Notes: a model not told the origin generated them from the letters alone. A stretch of DNA of 35,152 nucleotides from an uncultured Flavobacteriales bacterium (GCA_959608625.1 CAUHQV010000025.1:1-35152), one strand, 5' to 3'. Positions 23,398-31,672 are shown, numbered from the stretch's first letter. Made by a program: numbers and translations.

Positions 23398-24234
23398 TTA
23401 AGAGTCAAGATCGGAAGAGAAAACCTCCGCTCCTTCAAAGTCGGGCCTGAATTTCAGAATATCCGACAGCTCCCCGTACGGAACCTTGACACAAGATGGC
23501 CCATCGGAATACGGCGCGATCTCATACACATTGTAATAAAAGACGACTCCCTCGGGAGTCAGCGCAAAATTCTGCGTAAGGGGCAGCAGGTTGTTATCGA
23601 TGAAATAACCCTGCTCGGACAAAGGGATGTTGGCATCCAATTCCTTCTGCCCGATGAACAGTTCCGTCATCTTCTGGTCGAGCGCCAAAGTATCGGAGAA
23701 AACATCGTCCAGGGAGAGCATCTGCCCGGTTTCTACGTCGTAATTGGAATACGACAATCCGTACAGCCCATGAGCGCCGCCTTCGAACTGACTGAACTTA
23801 AGCCCTGTCACGATCAGTTTCGGGCCGTTGACCACGACGAAGCATTCGGCATTGTAGTACCATCCGGGGATAAAACCGGCCATCGTGCTGTCGCCTTCGT
23901 CCCGGGCGATCTCCAGCCGGTCGGCCACATAGCTTTTATACCCATCGAAAAATTCGTCGGCCAACTGTTCGGTAGTCTTCGCTTCCGGGCCGGCCATCTG
24001 GCGGTATACCGAAGCGTTGATGCTGTCCACCTCTGCCGAAGAGAGAAGTTTTTTGGCAAAAACCGGATAACTCAGGTAGAAAGACGTACAGTCGGTGGAA
24101 TCTTTACAATTCTCGTCCGTACGGCTTACCACCTGGTACTCGTAATTGCAGGCCCTGGCATTGTAGCCTATAGCCCACCACGACGCAACCGCCAGCACCA
24201 CGACGACGGCTACTATGTAAACGACTTTTTTCAT
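23398..24234 (-). CDS. DUF3298-like membrane-anchored protein
   Basis: A 278-residue protein with one N-terminal hydrophobic segment (VVYIVAVVVVLAVASWWAIGY, about 4-24) that may be an uncleaved anchor; the nearby Cys is not in a good lipobox. The soluble part has the DUF4163/DUF3298 pattern: FYLSYPVFAKKLLSSAEVDSIN (52-73), GWYYNAECFVVVNGPKLIVT, the hallmark FEGGAHG (about 154-160), a strand-rich YDVETGQMLSLDDVF, and LLPLTQNFALTPEGVVFYYNVYEIAPYSDG. It should face the periplasm. It is the first gene of the operon with its paralogue, an unrecognised gene and pyrD, 6 bp from the next gene, and has a strong promoter upstream. Confidence 0.82.
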   Translation of the reverse strand: MKKVVYIVAVVVVLAVASWWAIGYNARACNYEYQVVSRTDENCKDSTDCTSFYLSYPVFAKKLLSSAEVDSINASVYRQMAGPEAKTTEQLADEFFDGYKSYVADRLEIARDEGDSTMAGFIPGWYYNAECFVVVNGPKLIVTGLKFSQFEGGAHGLYGLSYSNYDVETGQMLSLDDVFSDTLALDQKMTELFIGQKELDANIPLSEQGYFIDNNLLPLTQNFALTPEGVVFYYNVYEIAPYSDGPSCVKVPYGELSDILKFRPDFEGAEVFSSDLDS

Positions 24235-24282
24235 GATTCCTAACAGGTTAGATATTACTTATCCGCACAGGCGGGTACTATA

Positions 24283-24315
24283 CAAAGATACGCAATATAC
24301 GGTTCCTCCGGCAAA
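24283..24315 (-). promoter_or_regulatory. Promoter of the DUF3298 pair - pyrD operon
   Basis: The minus strand has TTTG (24312-24315), a 21-bp spacer and TATCTTTG (24283-24290), both exact matches. The predicted leader is about 45 nt. Confidence 0.7.
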
Positions 24316-24375
24316 TTTTCTCGGAAAATGCACCCAGAGAACGGCCTAGGGACAAAAAAAACGAAAAAAATCGAC

Positions 24376-24403
24376 TTTGTATTCGAGAAAATTTTTATTA
24401 TTG
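24376..24403 (+). promoter_or_regulatory. Possible promoter of ald
   Basis: TTTG (24376-24379) and TATTATTG (24396-24403, seven of eight bases of the box) are separated by 16 bp, shorter than usual. The leader would be about 48 nt. Confidence 0.3.
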
Positions 24404-24454
24404 TGGTGTACAAACAACACTTTCATATTAATTTTTATCAACCAATACAAAACA

Positions 24455-25567
24455 ATGAAAATAGGTATCCCTAAAGAAATCAAGAACAATGAAAACCGGG
24501 TGGCCATCACCCCATCCGGTGTGATGGAACTGGTGAAGAACGGCCATGATGTGTACGTACAACACACAGCCGGCGTCGGAAGCGGAATCAGCGACAAGGA
24601 CTATGAAAAAGCCGGTGCGAAGATCCTCCCCACCATAAAGGACACCTACCGGGAAACCGACATGATCATCAAAGTAAAAGAACCCATCGAACCTGAATAC
24701 TCCCTGATAAAGAAAGACCAGCTCGTATTCACGTACTTCCACTTCGCTTCGTCCGAGCCGCTTACCCACGCCATGATAAAACAGGACGGTGTGTGCCTGG
24801 CCTATGAAACGGTAGAAAAAGCCGATCACAGCCTCCCGCTGCTCCACCCGATGTCGGAAGTAGCCGGACGGCTGTCCATCCAGGAAGGTGCAAAATACCT
24901 CGAAAAACCGTTCGGGGGCCGCGGTATCCTGCTGGGCGGCGTACCGGGTGTAAAACCCGCTAAAGTACTGGTAATCGGAGGAGGTACCGTGGGTACGCAA
25001 GCCGCTAAGATGGCGGCCGGAATGGGCGCGGACGTCACCATTACCGATATCTCCCTGCCTCGCCTGCGTTACCTGGACGATGTGATGGCCGCAAATGTAA
25101 AGACTCTGATGTCCAGCGAATTCAATATCCGAGCCGAAATAAAAGATGCCGACCTGGTAATAGGTTCGGTGTTGATTCCCGGCGCAAAAGCCCCGAAACT
25201 CGTCAAGAAAGACATGTTCAAAACGATGAAAAAAGGAGCAGTCATCGTAGACGTTGCCGTAGACCAAGGCGGATGTGTAGAGACCTGCAAACCTACCACA
25301 CACAACAAACCGACCTTCTCGATAGATGGTGTGGTACATTACTGCGTGGCCAATATGCCGGGCGCCGTTCCTTTGACCTCGACCTACGCCCTGACGAATG
25401 CCACGCTGCCCTACACCCTCCAATTAGCCAACAAGGGTTGGAAAAAGGCCTGCTCGGACAACGAAGAGTTGAAGAAAGGCCTGAACATCGTGAAAGGTAA
25501 AGTAGTGTACAAAGCCGTATCCGAAGCGTTCGGGCTCGACTACACTCCCGTAGAAAAAGTATTGTAA
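24455..25567 (+). CDS. ald: Alanine dehydrogenase
   Basis: Converts L-alanine and NAD+ to pyruvate, ammonia and NADH, reversibly; 370 residues. The N-terminus MKIGIPKEIKNNENRVAITP is characteristic, with R15. K75 (in IIKVKEP) and H96 (in FTYFHFAS) match the pyruvate-binding and catalytic residues of the family. The NAD-binding loop is VLVIGGGTVGTQAAKMAAGMGADV (171-194), with a D-x-S at the second strand. The later NMPGAVPLTSTYALTNATLPY is conserved. The frame is open to 24377, but the ATG at 24455 gives the family start. It stands alone and ends at a hairpin terminator. Confidence 0.95.
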   Translation: MKIGIPKEIKNNENRVAITPSGVMELVKNGHDVYVQHTAGVGSGISDKDYEKAGAKILPTIKDTYRETDMIIKVKEPIEPEYSLIKKDQLVFTYFHFASSEPLTHAMIKQDGVCLAYETVEKADHSLPLLHPMSEVAGRLSIQEGAKYLEKPFGGRGILLGGVPGVKPAKVLVIGGGTVGTQAAKMAAGMGADVTITDISLPRLRYLDDVMAANVKTLMSSEFNIRAEIKDADLVIGSVLIPGAKAPKLVKKDMFKTMKKGAVIVDVAVDQGGCVETCKPTTHNKPTFSIDGVVHYCVANMPGAVPLTSTYALTNATLPYTLQLANKGWKKACSDNEELKKGLNIVKGKVVYKAVSEAFGLDYTPVEKVL

Positions 25568-25590
25568 AACATTTTTCCTAACCACAGGAG

Positions 25591-25629
25591 ATCCCGCGGA
25601 CTTTTTGCCTGCGGGATTTCTCTTTATTT
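25591..25629 (+). terminator. Terminator of ald
   Basis: ATCCCGC (25591-25597) and GCGGGAT (25611-25617) pair around a 13-nt loop, followed by a TTTCTCTTTATTT tract. It begins 23 bp past the stop. Confidence 0.7.
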
Positions 25630-25667
25630 GTCCGTTTATTCTTTACGTACTTTTCTTTTGTCTGCCG
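25629..25667 (+). repeat. Left terminal inverted repeat
   Basis: Begins TGTCCGTTTATTC and ends GTCTGCCG. It matches the reverse complement of 26086-26124 at 38 of 39 positions. Confidence 0.9.
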
Positions 25668-25926
25668 CACAAAAGAAAAGTACCAAAAGAAAAAGCCACC
25701 TCATCGTTTTGCACTTCGCCCCTCAAAAAGGGTAAAAACGGCGGGCTGCGAAACTCGCCTGCTAAAGTAGGCTCGGACAATCTCCGCCCTTTTTTCCGTT
25801 TTTATCTCTTTTCGTGGCGGCAAAACGAATGGGGTCGGTGATTCCTACTTTGCCAAGATGTTGCGCTCAGGAACAGACACTCCGAGCGGGAGAATGAAAA
25901 AGGGCCGCTGCGTTTGCGAGCGAACA

Positions 25927-25979
25927 GCTCTGGAAAGGGCGAATCAGGAAACCCGATGCTTCTTAGCCCTTTCCAGAGC
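25927..25979. repeat. Internal 14-bp perfect inverted repeat
   Basis: GCTCTGGAAAGGGC and its exact complement are separated by 25 bp. A further GTTTGC (25912-25917) and GCAAAC (25992-25997) extend the stem imperfectly. It has no T-run, so it is probably part of the fold-back structure and not a terminator. Confidence 0.8.
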
Positions 25980-26085
25980 GTCAGTAAGCGAAGCAAACCA
26001 TTCGGGCGACTGTTGTCGCTGAACAGTTTTCTATCTTGCTCCGGCCGAACACGGCCCTTTTGAGCCCGCAAAAGAAAGTGGAGTC

Positions 26086-26124
26086 CGGTAGACAAAAGAA
26101 AAGTACGTAAAGAATAAACGGACA
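26086..26124 (-). repeat. Right terminal inverted repeat
   Basis: Begins CGGTAGAC and ends ATAAACGGACA, the inverted partner of 25629-25667. Confidence 0.9.
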
Positions 26125-26130
26125 TTATAA

Positions 26131-26167
26131 ACAAAAAAAGGCATCCGAAAAATCGGATACCTTTTTT
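26131..26167 (-). terminator. Terminator of metG
   Basis: AGGCATCCGA and TCGGATACCT form a 10-bp stem with one mismatch and a short A-rich loop. On the minus strand it is followed by a run of seven T. It lies about 18 bp past the metG stop. Confidence 0.8.
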
Positions 26168-26184
26168 GCGATAAATCCACTTTA

Positions 26185-28236
26185 TCAGCTTACCTGCGCG
26201 CCCTCTTTTACTTTCCCGGCCGGAGCGACGAATTCCAGACGGCCGTCCGGGTACTCGGTCATCAGGATCATCCCATTAGAGAGGATACCTTTGATCTCGC
26301 GCGGGGCCAGGTTCACCAAGATGCACACCTGCCGGCCTACCACCTCTTCGGCGGAGAAACTTTCGGCAATACCCGAAACCACCGTGCGGCGGTCTATTCC
26401 GGTATCGATGGTCAGCTTGAGCAGTTTTTTTGCCTTGGGCACTTTTTCCGCCTCTACGATAGTCCCTACCCGGATATCCATCTTGTCAAAATCATCATAG
26501 GTGATGGTTTCTTTTTGGGGTTCCGCCGGTTTCTCGGCGGCGATATTGGCCAGACGGGAATTCTCCAGGCGCTGGAGCTGGGCGTCGATAGCCGCATCTT
26601 CGATCTTGTCGAACAACAGGTCGGCCTCGCCCAGTTTGTGTCCGGCAGGAACGACCTCCGCGTTCTTCGCAATGTTGTCCCACGAGGCCGGTTCCACGTC
26701 GAGCATGGCAGCCAGTTTACCGGCGGCAAAAGGCAGGAACGGTTCGCAGATAGTGGCCAGACACCCGGCGATCTGCACAGCGGTGTACATCACAGCCTCG
26801 GTGCGGGCCGGATCGGTCTTCTGCGTCTTCCACGGTTCGTTGTCGGCCAGGTATTTATTACCCAGGCGCGCCAGGTTCATCATTTCGGACAAAGCTTCGC
26901 GGAACCGATATTTTTCGAGGGAATCGCCTATCTTTCCGGGATACTGGCGTACTTCGTTCAGCACTTCCCGGTCGGCATCGTCCAACCATTTTCCAGATGG
27001 GACTACTCCCCCATAGTACTTTTGGGTGAGCACCATCACCCGGTTAACGAAATTGCCGAGGATAGCTACCAGTTCGTTATTATTGCGGTTTTGGAAATCC
27101 TTCCACGTAAAGTCGTTGTCCTTGGTCTCGGGGGCTGTGGCGATAAGGGCGTAGCGAAGTACGTCCTGTTTGCCGGGGAAATCCACCAGATATTCGTTCA
27201 GCCACACGGCCCAGTTGCGGGAGGTGGAAAGTTTGTTGCCTTCCAGGTTGAGAAATTCGTTAGCCGGGACATTGTCCGGAAGGATAAAATCGCCGTGCGC
27301 CTTGAGCATCACCGGGAAGATGATGCAGTGGAACACGATATTGTCCTTACCGATAAAATGCACCAACTTGGTATCTTCGGATTTCCAGTAAGGTTCCCAA
27401 TCTTTACCCTCGCGCTCGGCCCATTCCTTGGTAGAGGAGATATAGCCGATCGGCGCATCGAACCATACGTAAAGTACTTTTCCTTCGGCACCTTCCACCG
27501 GCACGGGGATACCCCAGTCCAGATCGCGGGTCACGGCGCGGGGACGCAGCCCGTCGTCGAGCCAGGATTTCACCTGCCCGTACACGTTAGGCTTCCAGTC
27601 GGCCTTGTGGCCTTCGAGTATCCACTGGCGGAGCCACTGTTCGTATTGCTCCAGCGGCAGGTACCAATGTTTGGTTTTCCGCAGTTCCGGGGTAGCCCCG
27701 GAAAGGGCGCTTTTCGGGTCGATCAGTTCGGAAGGGCTCAGGGTCGAGCCGCATTTCTCGCACTGGTCGCCATAGGCCCCTTCGTTCCCGCAGCGCGGGC
27801 AGGTGCCGGTGATATAGCGGTCGGCCAGGAACTGCTTGGCTTCCGGATCGTAATACTGTTCGGATTCCTGTTCGGTAAACTGGCCGGCCCCATACATCTT
27901 GCGGAAAAAATCCGAAGCGGTTTTGTGGTGTACCGCCGCCGAGGTACGGGAATAATTGTCGAACGATATGCCGAACTCGGCGAACGAATCCTTGATGATC
28001 TTGTTGTATTTGTCCACCACCTGCTGGGGGGTCACTCCCTCCCGGCGGGCTTTGATCGTGATAGGCACCCCGTGTTCGTCCGAACCGCAGATGAATATCA
28101 CATCGCGGCCTTTCTGCCGCAGGTATCTCACATACACATCGGCAGGCACGTAAACTCCTGCCAGGTGGCCCAGATGGATAGGGCCGTTGGCATACGGCAA
28201 CGCGGCCGTGACGGTGTATCTCTTGGGTGTATCCAT
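26185..28236 (-). CDS. metG: Methionyl-tRNA synthetase with C-terminal tRNA-binding domain
   Basis: Charges tRNA-Met, including the initiator; class I synthetase of 683 residues. The HIGH-type motif is HLGH (21-24, in PYANGPIHLGHLAG) and the KMSKS-type motif is KLSTS (335-339). A zinc knuckle uses C146, C149, C159 and C162 (CPRCG and CEKCG). The C-terminal ~110 residues form an EMAP/Trbp111-like OB-fold (FDKMDIRVGTIVEAEKVPKA onward), which aids tRNA binding and dimerisation. Only one base separates its start codon from the coaD stop, so the two are cotranscribed. It ends the ddl-coaD-metG unit. Confidence 0.97.
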   Translation of the reverse strand: MDTPKRYTVTAALPYANGPIHLGHLAGVYVPADVYVRYLRQKGRDVIFICGSDEHGVPITIKARREGVTPQQVVDKYNKIIKDSFAEFGISFDNYSRTSAAVHHKTASDFFRKMYGAGQFTEQESEQYYDPEAKQFLADRYITGTCPRCGNEGAYGDQCEKCGSTLSPSELIDPKSALSGATPELRKTKHWYLPLEQYEQWLRQWILEGHKADWKPNVYGQVKSWLDDGLRPRAVTRDLDWGIPVPVEGAEGKVLYVWFDAPIGYISSTKEWAEREGKDWEPYWKSEDTKLVHFIGKDNIVFHCIIFPVMLKAHGDFILPDNVPANEFLNLEGNKLSTSRNWAVWLNEYLVDFPGKQDVLRYALIATAPETKDNDFTWKDFQNRNNNELVAILGNFVNRVMVLTQKYYGGVVPSGKWLDDADREVLNEVRQYPGKIGDSLEKYRFREALSEMMNLARLGNKYLADNEPWKTQKTDPARTEAVMYTAVQIAGCLATICEPFLPFAAGKLAAMLDVEPASWDNIAKNAEVVPAGHKLGEADLLFDKIEDAAIDAQLQRLENSRLANIAAEKPAEPQKETITYDDFDKMDIRVGTIVEAEKVPKAKKLLKLTIDTGIDRRTVVSGIAESFSAEEVVGRQVCILVNLAPREIKGILSNGMILMTEYPDGRLEFVAPAGKVKEGAQVS

Positions 28237-28237
28237 T

Positions 28238-28726
28238 TTATTTTCCTTTATTTTTCTCTTTCCAATATTCGCTGACGGCCGGAGGAGCCACTTTGCTCAC
28301 GTCGCCGTTGTACGTAAGTATCTCCCGCACGATGGACGAACTGATGAACGAATAGCCCGACGAAGTAAGCAAAAACACGGTCTCTATGTCCGGGCAAAGC
28401 CGGCGGTTGGTTTGGGCGATCGCCTTTTCAAACTCGAAGTCCGAAGGGTTTCGCAGTCCCCGCAGCATGAACTTTACACCCACCGACCGGCAAAAATCCG
28501 TCGTCATGCCCTGATAACTGGTCACTTCTATCTTGGGTTCGTCTTTATAAGTCTTACGCACGAAATCCATCCGTTCCTCCAGGGAGAACATGTTGTTTTT
28601 GTCGCTGTTGCGTCCGATGGCGATGATGATCTTGTCGAAAAGCGGCAGCGCGCGGGCGATGATATCGCAATGCCCGTTGGTCAGCGGGTCGAACGACCCG
28701 GGAAATACGGCGATCCTCTCTTGCAT
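28238..28726 (-). CDS. coaD: Phosphopantetheine adenylyltransferase
   Basis: Transfers AMP from ATP to 4'-phosphopantetheine, the fourth step of coenzyme A synthesis; 162 residues as expected. The nucleotidyltransferase motif TNGH (16-19) lies in FPGSFDPLTNGHCDII. RGLRNPSDFEFE is the RxxRxxxDFxxE block and YSFISSSIVRE the C-terminal ISSSxVRE block. It follows ddl by 15 bp on the same strand and precedes metG by one base. Confidence 0.97.
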   Translation of the reverse strand: MQERIAVFPGSFDPLTNGHCDIIARALPLFDKIIIAIGRNSDKNNMFSLEERMDFVRKTYKDEPKIEVTSYQGMTTDFCRSVGVKFMLRGLRNPSDFEFEKAIAQTNRRLCPDIETVFLLTSSGYSFISSSIVREILTYNGDVSKVAPPAVSEYWKEKNKGK

Positions 28727-28741
28727 GGTGCTCGTTTTTTA

Positions 28742-29722
28742 TTATTTTGCGTCCAACGCCTGGCGTACCAGGCAACCAAAAAATTCCGGCAGCTCCATAC
28801 CCATTGCTTTGGCCTGCTGCGGCACGATGCTGGCCGCCGAAAGTCCCGGGCAGGTGTTCACCTCCAGAAAATGCGGTTCCCCGCCTACGATGATGAATTC
28901 CGAACGCACCACCCCACGCAGGTTCAGTTTCTCGAACACCTTGGCGGATGCCTCCCGGACTTTCCGTTCAATACCCTCGGGCAGCGTAGCCGGGGTGATC
29001 TCCTTGGAAAGACCTTCGTATTTGGCCTTGTAATCGAAGAAATCGTTCATCGACACGATCTCGGTGATCGGCAGCACCGTCACCTCTCCGTCGATACGCA
29101 TCGTCCCCACGGATACTTCGCGCCCATCGAGGAACGACTCGATGAGTATTTCACTGTCCTCCTTGTACGCCTCTTCCAAAGCGGCCGGGATCTCTTCTTT
29201 CTTGTACACTTTCGTGATACCGAACGACGAACCGGCGCGGTTCGGCTTGACGAAGCACGGCAGTCCCACTTCTTTGACGATCATCTCCGCATCGACCGGG
29301 TCGCCCTGGGTCATGAACAGGGATTTGGCCGTTTTGATCCCGTACTGGCGCACCACCGCGATGCACTCGCGCTTGTTGAATGTCAGGGCCGATTCGAAAT
29401 GCCCGCACGAGGTGTGGCGCGCGCCCAGCAGTTCGAAATAAGCCTGCAAAAGGCCATTCTCGCCGGGATTCCCGTGGATAGCGTTGAACACCGCGTCGAA
29501 ACGGATCTTTTCCCCGTCCACCGTCACGGTAAAATCGTTCTTGTCCACCGGATATTTTTCATCCAGGTCGTTTATGTAATACCACCCTTCCCGCGAAATA
29601 TCGACAGGGTACAGGTTGTATTTTTCCTTGTCCAGATTGCGGTACACCACTCCTCCCGACTGCAGGGAGATCAGGCGCTCGGAGGAATACCCCCCCATGA
29701 CGATGGCTATGTTCTTTTTCAC
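28742..29722 (-). CDS. ddl: D-alanine--D-alanine ligase
   Basis: Makes D-Ala-D-Ala for peptidoglycan using ATP; an ATP-grasp enzyme. The family start is NIAIVMGGYSSERLISLQSG. Later blocks are HGNPGENGLLQAYFELLGARHTSCG, the ATP-grasp lysine region GLPCFVKPNRAGSSFG, and RSEFIIVGGEPHFLEVNTCPGL with the magnesium ligands. The frame runs upstream to 29869, but the promoter box (29768-29775) lies inside that extension, so those starts are excluded. The GTG at 29722 gives VKKNIAIVMGG, 326 residues, matching relatives. A GTG at 29761 is an alternative but would leave almost no leader. Its distal neighbours are coaD and metG. Confidence 0.93.
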   Translation of the reverse strand: MKKNIAIVMGGYSSERLISLQSGGVVYRNLDKEKYNLYPVDISREGWYYINDLDEKYPVDKNDFTVTVDGEKIRFDAVFNAIHGNPGENGLLQAYFELLGARHTSCGHFESALTFNKRECIAVVRQYGIKTAKSLFMTQGDPVDAEMIVKEVGLPCFVKPNRAGSSFGITKVYKKEEIPAALEEAYKEDSEILIESFLDGREVSVGTMRIDGEVTVLPITEIVSMNDFFDYKAKYEGLSKEITPATLPEGIERKVREASAKVFEKLNLRGVVRSEFIIVGGEPHFLEVNTCPGLSAASIVPQQAKAMGMELPEFFGCLVRQALDAK

Positions 29723-29767
29723 GGTTTTTTTCGTTTCGTTATCGCTAAAAACGTTCTTCACGCGCTG

Positions 29768-29775
29768 CAAAGTTA
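29768..29775 (-). promoter_or_regulatory. -7 box of ddl-coaD-metG
   Basis: The minus strand reads TAACTTTG, an exact TAnnTTTG. Transcription would begin near 29763, about 40 nt before the GTG at 29722. The -33 box is not clear. Confidence 0.5.
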
Positions 29776-29828
29776 GGCTTTTGTTCCCAAAACAAGGCCT
29801 GCAAAGCCTATATTTCGCCAAAAAAACA

Positions 29829-29836
29829 TACATTTG
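29829..29836 (+). promoter_or_regulatory. -7 box of the DUF368-aroE unit
   Basis: TACATTTG matches TAnnTTTG exactly and lies 64 bp before the ATG. No good -33 box is seen. It is back to back with the ddl promoter, about 60 bp apart. Confidence 0.5.
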
Positions 29837-29900
29837 TAGGCCCGGGGAATTCCGGGGATCTTTTTCCACCGGCCAAAGGCCGGGATTCCTGCAAATAACA

Positions 29901-30944
29901 ATGACGAAAAAAAGAAACGCGCTGGATTATTTCCTACTGTGGATCAAAGGCATAGCCATGGGTACAGCCAACAAGATACCGGGGGTGTCGGGCGGTACGG
30001 TGGCCTTTGTCATCGGGTTCTACGAAGAATTCATCTTTTCCCTCCAGCGCATCAACAAACGGTCTCTCAAATGGCTGATGTTCGGCCATGTGCGGTGTTT
30101 CTTCCGCTATACCAACATGTGGTTCCTGTTGTGCATCCTCGGGGGGACGATCACCAGCTTTTTTTCCGTTTCGCTGCTGATCGACTACCTGATGGACCAC
30201 TACAGCGTACAAGTATGGGCCGTGTTTTTCGGAATGGTACTCGGCAGCCTGCTCTTCCTGATCAAAAAATTCGACTCCTGGCGCGGAGGCACCGTACGGA
30301 TGATGCTCATCGGACTCTTCGTAGGTATATCGGTAACTATGCTGGACTATCTGCCGGGGTCGGACAACATGATCGTGATCTTTCTGTGCGGCATCATCAG
30401 TGTGTGCGGAATGACCCTGCCGGGGCTTTCCGGATCGTTCCTGCTGATGGTCATCGGGAATTACAAACTGCTGATGGTCGATTCTGTCAACGCGGTGTTC
30501 TTTGCCGCCGGGAAAATCCTGCATGGGGACTATTCGGCCCTTTACGACGTGGAACAGATGCACCTGATAAAAATCTGCGGGGTCTTCACCGCCGGCACGC
30601 TGATCGGCGTGGTGCTGTTCTCCCACATTCTGGGATACCTGCTCAAACATTTCCGGGCCAACGTCACCGCCCTTATCATCGGGTTCATCGGCGGCTCGCT
30701 GAGCATCATGTGGCCCTGGAAGAATAATATCTACGAACGGGCGGTCGTCGATGGCGTTCATAAAGATATCATCATCGGGTTCGACCATTACCTGCCCCGC
30801 CTGGGCGAACTCTCCACTTGGACGGCAGCCGCATTTATCCTCATTGGGTTCTGGTTTACCATCCGAATGGAGGCCTATAGCGAACGTAAACGCAGCGGAA
30901 GCAGCCTCCCGGTTGCAAAAGCAAAAAAAAGCATCACGGAATGA
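29901..30944 (+). CDS. DUF368 family membrane protein (PopT-type undecaprenyl-phosphate transporter)
   Basis: A polytopic membrane protein of 347 residues with about eight to ten hydrophobic segments. The family hallmark is near the N-terminus: IKGIAMGTANKIPGVSGGTVAFVIGFYEEFI (about 15-45). A second copy-like block, CGMTLPGLSGSFLLMVIGNYKLL, lies near 170-190. DUF368 and DedA proteins were reported to recycle undecaprenyl phosphate across the membrane (PopT, UptA); assignment here rests on family membership. The frame is open far upstream, but the promoter box at 29829-29836 and the hydrophobic N-terminus support the ATG at 29901. Its stop overlaps aroE by 4 bp (ATGA). It is divergent from ddl, another cell-wall gene. 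Confidence 0.88.
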   Translation: MTKKRNALDYFLLWIKGIAMGTANKIPGVSGGTVAFVIGFYEEFIFSLQRINKRSLKWLMFGHVRCFFRYTNMWFLLCILGGTITSFFSVSLLIDYLMDHYSVQVWAVFFGMVLGSLLFLIKKFDSWRGGTVRMMLIGLFVGISVTMLDYLPGSDNMIVIFLCGIISVCGMTLPGLSGSFLLMVIGNYKLLMVDSVNAVFFAAGKILHGDYSALYDVEQMHLIKICGVFTAGTLIGVVLFSHILGYLLKHFRANVTALIIGFIGGSLSIMWPWKNNIYERAVVDGVHKDIIIGFDHYLPRLGELSTWTAAAFILIGFWFTIRMEAYSERKRSGSSLPVAKAKKSITE

Positions 30945-31672
30945 AAAAATACGGATTGATAGGCAGGAACATCTCTTATTCCTTTTCCCAAAAATACTTC
31001 GCCGGCAAATTCCGGTCGGAAGGGCTTGCCGATTGCTCTTATGAGATTTTCGATCTGCCCGATTTGTCGGAACTGAAAACTGTGCTGGCCGACCCGGAAG
31101 TCCGGGGGCTCAACGTCACTATCCCTTACAAACGGGAGATAATGAAATACCTGGACGACATAGACCCTCAGGCCCGGGAGGTCGGAGCAGTCAACACCGT
31201 AAAAGTGCATCCCGACGGCCACCTTTCAGGTCATAACAGCGACGTATACGGTTTCCGCCAGGCTTTGGCCCCTTTTTTGGAACCCCACCACGAACGCGCC
31301 CTGATACTGGGTACGGGGGGAGCATCCGATGCGGTCGCCTATGTGCTGAAAGCTTTGGGCATCGAGTATTTCTTCGTCTCCCGGCAAAAGCGGGAAGGCC
31401 GCTATCTCTCCTACGGAGAACTCACGGACATACACGTGAAAAGCTGCCCGCTGATTGTCAACGCTACGCCTCTGGGTACGTTCCCACAGGTGGACACCTG
31501 CCCGGATATCCCCTACCATGCCCTGGACGAGCGCAACCTGCTTTTCGACCTGGTGTACAATCCTCCCGAAACACTCTTTCTAAAAAAGGGCCGCGAGAGG
31601 GGGGCCGCCGTATCTTCGGGACTCACCATGCTGGAACTCCAGGCGGAAAAATCCTGGGAATTGTGGCGATAG
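30941..31672 (+). CDS. aroE: Shikimate dehydrogenase
   Basis: Reduces 3-dehydroshikimate to shikimate with NADPH in aromatic amino acid synthesis; 243 residues, on the short side. Shikimate-binding serines are in NISYSFSQKYF (10-20). The catalytic lysine is K64 in LNVTIPYKREI and the partner aspartate is D101 in GHNSDVYGF; N85 is in GAVNTVK. The NADP loop is ILGTGGASDAVAYVL (122-136). It overlaps the DUF368 gene by 4 bp, so translation is probably coupled. Confidence 0.95.
   Translation: MKKYGLIGRNISYSFSQKYFAGKFRSEGLADCSYEIFDLPDLSELKTVLADPEVRGLNVTIPYKREIMKYLDDIDPQAREVGAVNTVKVHPDGHLSGHNSDVYGFRQALAPFLEPHHERALILGTGGASDAVAYVLKALGIEYFFVSRQKREGRYLSYGELTDIHVKSCPLIVNATPLGTFPQVDTCPDIPYHALDERNLLFDLVYNPPETLFLKKGRERGAAVSSGLTMLELQAEKSWELWR

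Larger units (their letters stand above)
25629..26124. repeat. Non-coding fold-back element (MITE-like) with 39-bp terminal inverted repeats
   Basis: This 496-bp element fills most of the 617-bp gap between ald and metG, sitting between their terminators. Its ends are inverted repeats of 39 bp with one mismatch (25629-25667 and 26086-26124). Nested inside are AAAAGGGCCG/CGGCCCTTTT (25898-25907/26052-26061) and GCTCTGGAAAGGGC/GCCCTTTCCAGAGC (25927-25940/25966-25979). The left end also folds on itself: GTACTTTTCTTTTG (25647-25660) with CAAAAGAAAAGTAC (25670-25683). Open frames across it are short and look like chance. No transposase is present. A passive, trans-mobilised element or a conserved structured repeat are both possible. 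I could not identify a clear target duplication at the ends. Confidence 0.75.

Noticed and set aside
25629..25683. Repeat-rich sequence between ald and metG as a CRISPR array
   Set aside because: The repeats are inverted and nested, not evenly spaced direct repeats with unique spacers, and no cas gene is present.
25605..26134. Short open frames across the fold-back element on both strands
   Set aside because: They run through inverted repeats, have no domain, and differ between strands. They look like chance frames in a non-coding repeat.
26515..28275. 586-codon open frame on the plus strand opposite metG
   Set aside because: Shadow of metG, which has complete HLGH, KLSTS and zinc motifs on the minus strand.
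28187..29776. 529-codon open frame on the plus strand opposite coaD and ddl
   Set aside because: Shadow frame; both minus-strand genes are recognisable enzymes with intact motifs.
31430..31445. CACGTGAAAA in aroE as a possible parS site for ParB
   Set aside because: Only half of the parS palindrome is present, and it lies inside a conserved coding region. Other CACGTG words at about 6461 and 11424 fit no better.
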